This document shows, piece after piece, positions 15,789-22,571 of a stretch of DNA of 42,615 nucleotides. Where the stretch lies: assembly GCF_000211415.1 (NCBI RefSeq), contig NZ_GL890775.1, positions 940,190-982,804 on the forward strand. The letters run 5' to 3'. Origin of the DNA: Enterobacter mori LMG 25706 (lineage in GTDB: Bacteria; Pseudomonadota; Gammaproteobacteria; Enterobacterales; Enterobacteriaceae). Every line of letters begins with the position of its first letter. Position 1 is the first letter of the stretch. Position numbers and translations under genes: made by a program. The notes beneath the pieces are model-generated. The model did no database searches. It saw only the letters and a list, made by a program, of their open reading frames with translations, and was not told where the DNA came from.

Positions 15789-16137
15789 ATACATCATCAC
15801 CCCAGTCGGAAAACCACGCATGACTCGCCGTGATAAATGGAAACAGCGGCCACCGGTGATGCGCTATCGCATGTTCTGCGATGAAGCCAGGCTGCATGGA
15901 ATCCAGGTACCGGAGAGCGACGCCCATATCACTTTCGTTTTGCCGATGCCGCAGAGCTGGAGCAAGAAGAAGCGCGCAGCAATGGACGGTCAACCTCATC
16001 AGCAAAAACCCGATCTGGACAACTTAAAAAAATCTCTGTTGGACGCCTTGTTTGAGGATGATTCCCAAATTTGGGACGCCCGGACAACAAAAGTATGGGG
16101 CGAAACCGGAATGATAATTATCGAGGATATGAAATGA
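15781..16137 (+). CDS. rusA: Holliday junction resolvase RusA
   Basis: 118-residue lambdoid endonuclease that cuts four-way junctions at replication and recombination forks. The metal-binding acidic residues lie in KPDLDNLKKSLLDALFEDDS (about 79-98), the family signature, with MPQSWSKKKR upstream in the basic substrate-binding part. Length matches RusA of DLP12 and phage 82. Start and end overlap both neighbours, showing one translational unit. Confidence 0.95.
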   Translation: MPKYIITPVGKPRMTRRDKWKQRPPVMRYRMFCDEARLHGIQVPESDAHITFVLPMPQSWSKKKRAAMDGQPHQQKPDLDNLKKSLLDALFEDDSQIWDARTTKVWGETGMIIIEDMK

Positions 16138-16733
16138 CGCCACGCCAGAAACGCCATTATCTTGAAGGACTGGGAAAAACCTCAATGGCGCCACGCAAGA
16201 GCTGGCTCGGGAAAAGTGTTCTCCTGACTGATATCCAGTCCGGGTGGATTAAATCGCTGCTAACAGTGTGGGGGGAGTCTGTGCGCGGTGGAACGGCTCC
16301 GGCCAAACCGTGCGGCCATTCGTGCTGGAATGTGCTCAGTGGAAAAAACTGGTCTGATAAAGCGCTTGAGCGATTTACGGCGGCGTTGAACCAGGCGAGA
16401 GAAGAGGGATTCCGTGGTGAGCAGGCAATGAGGCGCGCGCGCTCGATACTCTGGCCCGAGCCGCCGGTGAGTGTAATTGACGCAGCGATGTGCAGCGATG
16501 ACGCGAAATTTATTGAGGATGTGGTGCTTCAGGCTTTCGATTTGATGGATCCGGTTTATTTGGTTGGCCGTCACTATTACACCACCAGGAAAAAAATCTC
16601 TGACATCACCAGAGAACTGCAGAGCTTAGCACCATGGCTGACGGAACGAGCGGCGAGAGAGCGGGTAACTTGGTGTCTACAGATATTCAGGGCAAAAGTC
16701 TATCTGTCAGCAAAGAAAGCGCTGGATGGTTGA
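16134..16733 (+). CDS. DUF1133-family protein at the late antiterminator (Q) position
   Basis: 199 residues. It carries the family blocks KPCGHSCWNVLSGKNWSD, GEQAMRRARSILWP and LVGRHYYTTRKKISDITREL, then WLTERAARERVTWCLQIF. DUF1133 proteins regularly occupy the last place before the lysis cassette, after RusA, where lambda has Q. No other Q candidate exists here, so antitermination at the late promoter (17638) is the likely role, inferred from position. The ATG overlaps the rusA stop (ATGA). Confidence 0.75.
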   Translation: MTPRQKRHYLEGLGKTSMAPRKSWLGKSVLLTDIQSGWIKSLLTVWGESVRGGTAPAKPCGHSCWNVLSGKNWSDKALERFTAALNQAREEGFRGEQAMRRARSILWPEPPVSVIDAAMCSDDAKFIEDVVLQAFDLMDPVYLVGRHYYTTRKKISDITRELQSLAPWLTERAARERVTWCLQIFRAKVYLSAKKALDG

Positions 16734-16765
16734 TCTGATTACAGGCTCGAATCAGTATGCTAAGC

Positions 16766-16777
16766 TGTACATGTACA
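16766..16777. promoter_or_regulatory. Phd/YefM-type operator
   Basis: TGTACATGTACA, two TGTACA units back to back, lies 15 bases before the antitoxin start. YefM-type antitoxins bind TGTACA repeats to repress their own operon. Autoregulation is inferred from this. Confidence 0.7.
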
Positions 16778-16792
16778 AGAGATGAGGTGCGT

Positions 16793-17161
16793 ATGCGCAA
16801 AGTTAGTTATACCCAGATGAGAGCAGAGCTGTCCGATATTCTTGATGCAATCAGGAACGGCGAAACCGTAGTTGTTACTCAGCGGGGAAGACCTGACACT
16901 GTATTGAAAGGCTCCACTAGTTCCGAACTTAGTTACAGCCCAATTACAACAAGACCTTATACCGCGAGGTCTAATCCTTCAAACACAATTATTGAAGTGG
17001 TTAGAGACGCTCATGGTCAGGCTTACTATGTTAAAAAGGCACCAAATGGAGAAATTATCACAAAGGTAAAAGCAGACAATACTAAAATATCATTCAGCGA
17101 AGCCCTGAAGCTTACACAAACAAAACACGCAAAAATCATCAAGGCCTTGGAAGACAAATAA
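16793..17161 (+). CDS. phd: Phd/YefM-family antitoxin
   Basis: 122 residues. The N-terminal DNA-binding part (MRKVSYTQMRAELSDILDAI, then GETVVVTQRGRPDTVL) is typical of Phd/YefM. The C-terminal part is unusually long for the family and contains VVRDAHGQAYYVKKAPNGEI and a final helix (FSEALKLTQTKHAKIIKALE) that may neutralise Doc. The start is the ATG at 16793 with GAGGTG before it. It is coupled to doc by TAATG. Confidence 0.88.
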   Translation: MRKVSYTQMRAELSDILDAIRNGETVVVTQRGRPDTVLKGSTSSELSYSPITTRPYTARSNPSNTIIEVVRDAHGQAYYVKKAPNGEIITKVKADNTKISFSEALKLTQTKHAKIIKALEDK

Positions 17162-17568
17162 TGGATGACATTGCTTTTTTAACGCCTGATCAGGTTGTTG
17201 AGATTCAAACTTCGACCTTACCTAATAGTGGCCCGGCAGATGAAGGAAAACTGCATGGAGCACTATTTCGTGTCCAGACACTTGCCGAGTATGAAGGCTG
17301 TGATGACATCTTTGCATTTGCAGCGATGTATCTCATTGCAATAGCTAAAGCACATGCTTTTAATGATGCGAATAAGCGCACGGCATTCCAGGCAACCAGC
17401 GTGTTTTTACTGATGAATGGAGTCGAGCTGAACGCCTCGTTCGAACTGGTGAAGCTGACGGTGCTTGCCGCTATGGGCGAGGCTGAGTTAGATAACACAG
17501 CCTTTGCTCTGCGTATCTTGTCTGATTATCGAAATGATATCGTGGCAGAGCATGATTATTTAGTGTGA
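17161..17568 (+). CDS. doc: Doc-family toxin (Fic fold)
   Basis: 135-residue toxin of the Fic/Doc family; P1 Doc phosphorylates elongation factor Tu and stops translation. The signature HAFNDANKRT is at residues 65-74, carrying the catalytic His65 and the nucleotide-binding Asn71, Lys72 and Arg73. Length equals Doc of about 125 residues plus a short tail. With the antitoxin it may stabilise the prophage or act in abortive infection. Active-site residues look intact. Confidence 0.92.
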   Translation: MDDIAFLTPDQVVEIQTSTLPNSGPADEGKLHGALFRVQTLAEYEGCDDIFAFAAMYLIAIAKAHAFNDANKRTAFQATSVFLLMNGVELNASFELVKLTVLAAMGEAELDNTAFALRILSDYRNDIVAEHDYLV

Positions 17569-17576
17569 CAGTAAAG

Positions 17577-17596
17577 CCCGCTTCGGCGGATTATTT
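17577..17596 (+). terminator. Terminator after the toxin gene
   Basis: CCGC-TTCG-GCGG stem (17578-17589) followed by ATTATTT, eight bases after the doc stop codon. Short stem, moderate strength. Confidence 0.65.
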
Positions 17597-17637
17597 GATC
17601 TCACGAAACCACGAAAGTGATTTTTTTCAGTTTAGAG

Positions 17638-17665
17638 TTGAAAACGCGTCAGAAAAGTAGATAAT
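17638..17665 (+). promoter_or_regulatory. Candidate late promoter pR'
   Basis: TTGAAA (17638-17643), 16-base spacer, GATAAT (17660-17665), five of six at the -10. It stands between the Q-position gene and the lysis genes and is followed about 70 bases later by a strong terminator, the arrangement of lambda pR'-tR'. Confidence 0.65.
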
Positions 17666-17732
17666 TCATTCATGCTTGGCAGAGCTGCGCCACGATGGCA
17701 GCGATGTAAAGCTACAATTTGAAAAAACTTTA

Positions 17733-17755
17733 AACCCCGCCTGCCGGGGTTTTTT
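17733..17755 (+). terminator. Candidate tR' terminator
   Basis: AACCCCG (17733-17739) pairs with CGGGGTT (17745-17751), followed by TTTTTT. In a lambda-type circuit it would block late transcription until the Q-like protein acts. Confidence 0.85.
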
Positions 17756-17761
17756 GTTATC

Positions 17762-17822
17762 CGGCGATACGACAGGGGTATTCGCGAAGGTGCATTGCAC
17801 CAGTACCCCTGTCATATCGCCG
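17762..17822. repeat. Long nested stem-loop before the lysis cassette
   Basis: Arms of 19 bases, CGGCGATACGACAGGGGTA (17762-17780) and its complement at 17804-17822, differ at one position. The 23-base loop contains a second hairpin, GGTGC-ATT-GCACC (17789-17801). It begins six bases after the tR' T-run. No T-run follows. Confidence 0.85.
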
Positions 17823-17842
17823 TGTTTACTTCAGGGCGCAGG

Positions 17843-18133
17843 ATGATAGATTACCTTCAGTCATTGCCGGTTCGTATACATGATCATTTTGCTGCGATGA
17901 CGGCGCTGATCTTCTTTGCAACTATTTTCAAGATCGTTTTTCCATTTATCGCGTACCTGATAAACCGTGTCTTTGAGTATCGAAGTTACAAGCGCTTTAG
18001 CAAAAAAGAAGAGATAAGCGACGAACGAGCGAGAGAAATTGCTAAAGAGATCTGGAGACCGAAATCCAAGCCACCAAAATGGTTTTTGAAACTTAAAAAC
18101 AAGCTATTCCGCAAAAATAATCCCCTCTTATAG
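17843..18133 (+). CDS. Small membrane protein of the lysis region
   Basis: 96 residues from the ATG at 17843 (GGGCGCAGG just before). One TM helix (about 17-38, AALIFFATIFKIVFPFIAYL-like) is followed by a basic cytoplasmic tail rich in Lys/Arg with RAREIAKEIWRPKSKPP. It is the first gene after the late promoter. A holin-regulating or antiholin-like role is possible by position, but no family was recognised. Its own terminator follows at 18134. Confidence 0.55.
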   Translation: MIDYLQSLPVRIHDHFAAMTALIFFATIFKIVFPFIAYLINRVFEYRSYKRFSKKEEISDERAREIAKEIWRPKSKPPKWFLKLKNKLFRKNNPLL

Positions 18134-18158
18134 AGCCGCATTTAACTGCGGCTTTTTT
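18134..18158 (+). terminator. Intrinsic terminator
   Basis: AGCCGCA (18134-18140) pairs with TGCGGCT (18147-18153), followed by TTTTTATT. It lies directly after the small membrane protein gene. Confidence 0.8.
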
Positions 18159-18200
18159 ATTTCCTTCACACAGCACCCGCACACAGCGAGGTGAGAGACG

Positions 18201-18503
18201 ATGAAAATGAATGATTCAGGGAACATCTTCACGCAGTTCTTCGCGTGGGTAGCAGCTCTGGCGTCTGCCATTGGATTTACCACTCAGGATCTGGTGTTCA
18301 TGTTCTTTGGCGCAGCCGGTTTGCTTATCTCGCTTGCCTCCTACGTTAACGGGCGGGTGGATGCAAACCGCAGGCGCAGAGAAGACGAGAAGCGAACGAA
18401 AATGGTCAATGACTACCTGAAAGGGGTCGGTGATAAACCTCTTCATGAACGTCCGGCTGCGGCAAGCGTAGTTGTCGAGGCATTACAAAAGGAAGGTGAG
18501 TAA
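18201..18503 (+). CDS. Phage holin
   Basis: 100-residue small membrane protein with two hydrophobic segments (about 10-26, FFAWVAALASAIGF; about 30-48, LVFMFFGAAGLLISLAS) and a charged C-terminal tail (RRRREDEKRTK). This is a class II holin layout. It would open the inner membrane or depolarise it to release the SAR endolysin that follows. Ribosome site GAGGTGAGAG. The stop overlaps the endolysin start by one base (TAATG). Confidence 0.85.
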   Translation: MKMNDSGNIFTQFFAWVAALASAIGFTTQDLVFMFFGAAGLLISLASYVNGRVDANRRRREDEKRTKMVNDYLKGVGDKPLHERPAAASVVVEALQKEGE

Positions 18504-19039
18504 TGGGGAGCCGGGCAAAGTTGAGCGCAGCCGTTCTGGGGTTAGTGCTTGCTGGCGCATCCGCACCGACCATCCTCGATCAGTTCTTGGATGAGAAAGA
18601 AGGGAACAGGCTCACTGCATACAAAGATGGCGGCGGGATCTGGACGATTTGCCGCGGTGCCACGATGGTTGATGGTAAACAGGTGGTGCAGGGAATGAAG
18701 CTGACACAGGCGAAATGCGACCAGGTAAACGCCATCGAACGGGATAAAGCGCTTGCGTGGGTTGATCGCAATATTAAGGTGCGGCTGACCGAACCGCAGA
18801 AAGCAGGTATTGCTTCGTTCTGCCCCTACAATATCGGCCCCGGTAAATGTTTCCCCTCGACATTCTACAAGCGCATCAACGACGGTGACCGAAAAGGGGC
18901 TTGTCAGGCTATCCGTTGGTGGATTAAGGATGGTGGCCGCGATTGCCGCCTGACTAAAGGCCAGAAGAATGGCTGTTATGGGCAGGTTGAGCGGCGTGAT
19001 CAGGAAAGTGCGCTGGTGTGCTGGGGGCTGGACCAATGA
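18503..19039 (+). CDS. SAR endolysin (GH24 lysozyme)
   Basis: 178-residue P21-R-type lysozyme cleaving the MurNAc-GlcNAc bond. The catalytic triad E-x8-D-x5-T is Glu33, Asp42 and Thr48 (EKEGNRLTAYKDGGGIWTIC). The weakly hydrophobic N-terminus (about 8-28, AAVLGLVLAGASAPTIL) has the small-residue content of a signal-arrest-release segment. Thus it would be exported by Sec, tethered inactive and released when the holin collapses the membrane potential. The many Cys residues may stabilise the active form. Confidence 0.93.
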   Translation: MGSRAKLSAAVLGLVLAGASAPTILDQFLDEKEGNRLTAYKDGGGIWTICRGATMVDGKQVVQGMKLTQAKCDQVNAIERDKALAWVDRNIKVRLTEPQKAGIASFCPYNIGPGKCFPSTFYKRINDGDRKGACQAIRWWIKDGGRDCRLTKGQKNGCYGQVERRDQESALVCWGLDQ

Positions 19040-19554
19040 AAATTAATCTGGATCTTATCGGCGTTGTCGTTATAGCTGGCATGTCAGTCGCTCTCGTTAA
19101 GAGCTGCTCAGACGCTAGTATCCTTCAGAGCGATAACGACGTTCTGCGAAGTGACAATTCTCTGCAGGGGCAGGTTATCGCTACCCAGGCATTCAACTTC
19201 AATCGATTCAATCAGGTTGCAGAACATGCCAATAGGCTCAACTCCCTAATTGACACCAGCACCGAAGAAACCGTAATCGAATACCGAGAGATTCTCCGCC
19301 GTGAAAAGACCTGTGATCTGCCTGTTCCTGCTGATATCGCTGGTGGGCTGCTCGAATACGCGCACCGTTTACGTGCCAGCGCCATGCACACCGATACCAG
19401 CAGACCTGACGCAGCCGATGATCGTTCCGCTGCCGCCGGCTCAATAACATACTGCCAGGCCGTGCTCTGGATTAAGCCGCTGCTGGCAGTGATTGAGAAG
19501 GGCAACAATAACTTCGCAGGCATTAGGCAGATAGAGCTGGAAAGGAAAAACTAG
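19036..19554 (+). CDS. Rz: Rz-like i-spanin
   Basis: 172 residues, single N-terminal TM anchor (about 6-22, DLIGVVVIAGMSVALVK), then a periplasmic coiled-coil region (SDNDVLRSDNSLQGQV and onwards). DUF2570-like Rz. It pairs with the outer-membrane lipoprotein Rz1 to fuse the membranes at the last step of lysis. Four-base overlap with the endolysin gene. Rz1 is wholly embedded in it in another frame. Confidence 0.85.
   Translation: MKINLDLIGVVVIAGMSVALVKSCSDASILQSDNDVLRSDNSLQGQVIATQAFNFNRFNQVAEHANRLNSLIDTSTEETVIEYREILRREKTCDLPVPADIAGGLLEYAHRLRASAMHTDTSRPDAADDRSAAAGSITYCQAVLWIKPLLAVIEKGNNNFAGIRQIELERKN
19301..19447 (+). CDS. Rz1: Rz1 o-spanin lipoprotein, embedded in Rz
   Basis: 48 residues in a different frame inside Rz, from a GTG. 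The signal reads VKRPVICLFLLISLVGCSN with lipobox LVGC, making Cys17 the lipidated residue. The mature part is proline-rich (YVPAPCTPIPADLTQP, ending VPLPPAQ), as in Rz1. Lipobox, composition and nesting together are a strong signature. Confidence 0.88.
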   Translation: MKRPVICLFLLISLVGCSNTRTVYVPAPCTPIPADLTQPMIVPLPPAQ

Positions 19555-19671
19555 GGATGGCTCGTCCTTGAGCACACGGGTATTCCTGAACGACGGCTTT
19601 ACCTGACATAGCAAAGCACCTTTAAATTCTAGAAAAGACTCAATATTTAACAAGCGAAGCGCATCAATCCG

Positions 19672-19696
19672 AAAAAAAAGCCCCCACAAGGGGGGC
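19672..19696 (-). terminator. Minus-strand terminator facing the Rz gene
   Basis: AGCCCCC and GGGGGCT (19679-19685, 19690-19696) with four-base loop; on the minus strand eight Ts follow. It would end transcripts coming from the right, including read-through from the GNAT gene. No minus-strand gene lies between it and the next terminator at 19956. Confidence 0.8.
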
Positions 19697-19844
19697 TACC
19701 GGAGTCTCAGTTTCACATGCTCTTATTATCGATGTTTCCCTGGAGTCGGCATTCTCCGCATCAGAGTCTTGGATATCCTGGCATGGATCCAGAGATCAAC
19801 AAGCGTAAGCGTAAAGAATTAAGATTTTACTTAGGTAGGTAGAT

Positions 19845-19855
19845 TGCTGTTAGGT
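19845..19855. promoter_or_regulatory. Isolated repressor-operator-like sequence
   Basis: TGCTGTTAGGT equals eleven bases of the OL site at 9018-9031 (other strand). It sits in a gene-free interval (19555-19987) between lysis genes and the GNAT gene. Binding by the prophage repressor is only a possibility. Confidence 0.3.
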
Positions 19856-19955
19856 AACAAGTTATCTATCTGTTCACGTTATCAATGTTCAGGAGCGCCA
19901 GACGAAGAAAGACATCCTGGCGCATAACAAAGCTTGGCAGATGAACTGCATGTTT

Positions 19956-19979
19956 AAAAAGGCGCAATAATAAGCGCCT
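19956..19979 (-). terminator. Terminator of the GNAT-like gene
   Basis: AGGCGC (19960-19965) and GCGCCT (19974-19979) form a stem followed on the minus strand by TTTTTAAAC, nine bases after the gene's stop. Confidence 0.8.
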
Positions 19980-19987
19980 GAAGAATA

Positions 19988-20473
19988 TTACTTGGTGGTA
20001 CTGAAAAGCTTCATGTACTGATTGATAGGCTTGCCAGAGTGGGAATCCTTCCCTGAGTCAGGCGTAACAGATAAAACTTTCGAAGCTAGTTTGTTAGATG
20101 CCTGATTATCAACTCCGACGATAGCCTCTACATAGAATTCACTAAACGAGTTTCTAAATCCATAGCGCATTTCTTCGATGCTTGAGGTGAAGAGCGTTGT
20201 GCCGACGCCCTGCATTTTAAATCTATCAGCTACAGCATAACCGACGCCAAAACATGGCTTACCTTCTACTGGGTCGACCGGAACATATACGGCAACACCT
20301 TTAACAGTCTCTCCTTGAACAAAGGCGTAAGTAATCCTGGGGGTACCATTAGCATCGTCTAAAAGCACTTTCATATCGGTGTGAACTACACATGGAGAAA
20401 GTCTGATTAGACCATTTGACAGTGCATGCTGAAAACTTATCAATGAGTCTGTTGGGTCAACAATTTCAGGCAT
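19988..20473 (-). CDS. GNAT-like acyltransferase, moron
   Basis: 161 residues with the GNAT pattern: strands around ITYAFVQGETVKGVAVYVPV and motif A FGVGYAVADRFKMQGVGTTL (about 84-103), where the Gln-Gly-Val-Gly resembles the acetyl-CoA pyrophosphate loop, and a last strand near EFYVEAIVGVDNQASNKLA. Substrate unknown. It runs against the late operon, has its own terminator and lies in the place where lambda carries bor, so it is probably expressed in the lysogen independently of lytic genes. Confidence 0.65.
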   Translation of the reverse strand: MPEIVDPTDSLISFQHALSNGLIRLSPCVVHTDMKVLLDDANGTPRITYAFVQGETVKGVAVYVPVDPVEGKPCFGVGYAVADRFKMQGVGTTLFTSSIEEMRYGFRNSFSEFYVEAIVGVDNQASNKLASKVLSVTPDSGKDSHSGKPINQYMKLFSTTK

Positions 20474-20893
20474 TTTAGTTTCTCTTTAATATGTTATGAG
20501 CGGTATCAAAATACTACGTTCCTATTTTTTATTCTTTGATATCAATGGTTCATGCGCTGAAATTTTGAAGTGGATTAAATTTTACAAAAAAATCCTTTGG
20601 AGCGCATCGTACGCGCAAATCTAAGAAACTCCTTCGGCTGTGAACTTGGGCAAAGCTTTTGTTAACGGTGGTGATGCCGAGAAAACTGTTACATTTTAGA
20701 GAGGAAGCACATGTAGGCCGCAACAGATAGTGTTCAGAACGTACGAACAAGCTGCAAAAAAATGCGCAACCCAAGAGGTAAAATCCTTGCAAATCCCTTA
20801 TGCAACTCGGTTGCAAGGCGATCAAACTATCTTGCAATTTTTGCTGATTCAGATTAATCCTAAGGTTATGATTCTGCTATAAGAGGGATTAGA
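20474..20893. other. 420-base intergenic region between divergent morons
   Basis: No convincing gene. It should hold the promoters of the GNAT gene (minus) and the membrane gene (plus). TATGAT and CTATAAG occur shortly before 20894 but no clear -35. A 95-codon minus-strand frame here has no ribosome site and atypical composition. Confidence 0.5.
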
Positions 20894-21250
20894 ATGAATC
20901 AAGTGATAGTACGTACCAAAGATGAACTTGAACGCGCACAGAAAAGTAAAGCTGAAACCATTCGAATAGAAGGCGAGCTTGCTAACAAGGTTCGCAAAGG
21001 AAAAACAGTGGCAAAGGCAAGTGGGGTTACACTTGCTGCGATTGCTGCTGTATTAGCCGCAACACCTTTTACCGGTGGTTTGTCTACCATGGGACTACTC
21101 CCGGTAGCTGCATATACAGGATTTGAGATTGCTACGATTATTGCTGCTGCATCCATTGGCATAGCACTCCTTGTTCCTGTCTTTAAAGATTATGAGGAAA
21201 TCGAGGCAGGTGACGGCCGATTAGTTCTCAGACGGCGTAGCAAGAATTGA
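20894..21250 (+). CDS. Two-TM membrane protein, moron
   Basis: 118 residues: charged N-terminal segment (VRTKDELERAQKSKAETIRI, then EGELANKVRK), two TM helices (about 42-64 and 75-97; ALAAIAAVLA-like and IATIIAAASIGIALLVPV) and a short C-terminal tail. The N-terminal pattern recurs in accessory proteins of bacteria, from memory. Ribosome site AGAGGG. Unknown function; membrane location and placement among morons would fit a lysogen trait or exclusion protein. Confidence 0.6.
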   Translation: MNQVIVRTKDELERAQKSKAETIRIEGELANKVRKGKTVAKASGVTLAAIAAVLAATPFTGGLSTMGLLPVAAYTGFEIATIIAAASIGIALLVPVFKDYEEIEAGDGRLVLRRRSKN

Positions 21251-21359
21251 TGTGCTGACTAACGTTATTTTCGGCGTCATTTTTAAGTGCATATGTTACT
21301 GATATGTAAGGTTAATCATCAAAGATGATATTCATGCTCAACTTATAAAAGGAGGTTAT

Positions 21360-21746
21360 ATGGGTTTCAAAATCACAAGCATCGATCAAACTAATTCAAA
21401 TTACACTAATGAAGGGGGAGTATTTAAATTCGTTTTAGATGGGTATCCTGATGAGAAATGGCGTAACAAGTTTTCTGATGCTGTAAATTCTTACAGGGGA
21501 AGAAACTTCAGCAAGGCCCCTGTAAACCCTGTTGATACCAATTTTGTTGAAGCTTATGCACAAATTCATGGCGATAAGAACTTGGAATTTGTATCAAAGG
21601 AGCTCATTGAACTTATTGAAATTGCTAACAATCATTATGATCAAGAAGTTCATGAACTTGCTGAGAAGCAAAGAAAGGAAAGAGATGATAGAACATCGTT
21701 AGATACGGAAGTTTCTAATCAAATATCTAAAATTAAATTTAGTTAA
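21360..21746 (+). CDS. Hypothetical cytosolic protein, moron
   Basis: 128 residues, AT-rich, with a very strong AAAGGAGG ribosome site. N-terminal part MGFKITSIDQTNSNYTNEGG and FKFVLDGYPDEKWRNKFSDA looks like an alpha/beta fold; the C-terminal half (about 85-125) is a charged helix (EVHELAEKQRKERDDRTSL). No family recognised. It ends at the strong terminator 21771 and may be co-transcribed with the membrane protein 110 bases upstream. Confidence 0.6.
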   Translation: MGFKITSIDQTNSNYTNEGGVFKFVLDGYPDEKWRNKFSDAVNSYRGRNFSKAPVNPVDTNFVEAYAQIHGDKNLEFVSKELIELIEIANNHYDQEVHELAEKQRKERDDRTSLDTEVSNQISKIKFS

Positions 21747-21770
21747 AGCTAAATTTAAGTTAACAATTAA

Positions 21771-21800
21771 AAGCCACTATTAGTTCAGGTGGCTTTTTTT
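21771..21800 (+). terminator. Terminator ending the moron block
   Basis: AAGCCAC (21771-21777) and GTGGCTT (21789-21795) with an 11-base loop and a run of seven Ts. It isolates the morons from cos and the terminase genes. Confidence 0.85.
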
Positions 21801-21919
21801 GTCTTCATCCTCAGTAGAGTCAGATCAAAGACAATATCAACCCTACCGGTTTATCAAATTAAAATTACTTTTAATGATAATCGATATCAGGAACTCGTAG
21901 CTTTGAGAAGTGCTTTGTT

Positions 21920-21971
21920 TTGGAGGGTCCTCCAAGCGGGGGACCCGACCACGGGGCGGCTGGCTCGCGGG
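21920..21971 (+). other. Lambda-type cos site
   Basis: GGGCGGCTGGCT (21954-21965) followed by CGCGGG corresponds to the lambda cohesive end GGGCGGCGACCT and its right flank. The 12-base overhang would differ from lambda at positions 8-10. Just upstream are a TTGGAGG-GT-CCTCCAA dyad (21920-21935) and GGGTCC/GGACCC arms (21925-21930, 21941-21946). The stretch 21801-22082 otherwise has no gene; binding sites for terminase are expected between cos and 22083. Confidence 0.8.
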
Positions 21972-22082
21972 AAACGGCTAGTTTTTCGGATCTAGGGTCA
22001 TCATCATCATGTGCGCAGGTCTTTGATTTAATTAGAGGCCATTTTCGCAAGATGTCGAATCGTTCAAAAAGTGTTCACCATC

Positions 22083-22571
22083 ATGGACCAGGAAATTGCC
22101 ACTTTAAAACTCAATATCAACCAGCTGGCAGGGATAACCGGCGTACACCGTCAGACGGTTGCCGCGAGACTGAAAAATGTTGAACCTGCTCCAGGCAGCA
22201 ACAGCAAGTTAAAGCTCTATCTGGTGACCGACATTCTGACCGAACTGATGATCCCTACCGTTTCGGCCAACATCGATGATATGCCCCCCTCTGACAGGCT
22301 GTCCCACTGGAAAGCAGAGAATGAGAGGCTGAAGTTCGAACAGGATACGGGGCAGTTAATACCCGCAGATGAAGTGGCGCGAGAATTCTCATTGATGGCG
22401 AAAGCCGTCGTCATGGTACTTGAAACCCTCCCGGATGTGCTCGAGCGCGACTGTGCTTTAACGCCTGCTGCGGTAGTTCGTGTGCAAAGCGTTATTGATG
22501 ATCTGCGCGACCAGATGGCGGAGAGGGTGCAGGACGCTGAAAAAGACGAGGAAGAGCCTGAGGAGGACTGA
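22083..22571 (+). CDS. Terminase small subunit (Nu1-like, DUF1441)
   Basis: 162 residues. A winged-HTH at the N-terminus (LNINQLAGITGVHRQTVAAR) would bind cosB, and an acidic C-terminus (DAEKDEEEPEED) would contact the large subunit. The DUF1441 pattern RLSHWKAENERLKFEQDTG is in the middle. The ATG at 22083 is preferred to the in-frame GTG at 22071, though neither has a clear ribosome site. It overlaps the next gene by TGATG. Confidence 0.85.
   Translation: MDQEIATLKLNINQLAGITGVHRQTVAARLKNVEPAPGSNSKLKLYLVTDILTELMIPTVSANIDDMPPSDRLSHWKAENERLKFEQDTGQLIPADEVAREFSLMAKAVVMVLETLPDVLERDCALTPAAVVRVQSVIDDLRDQMAERVQDAEKDEEEPEED

Noticed and set aside
19783..19842. 19-codon frame MDPEINKRKRKELRFYLGR
   Set aside because: No ribosome site and no neighbour coupling; likely chance.
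20550..20837. 95-codon minus-strand frame
   Set aside because: No ribosome site, odd composition rich in Cys/Phe/Arg, and it lies between divergent genes.
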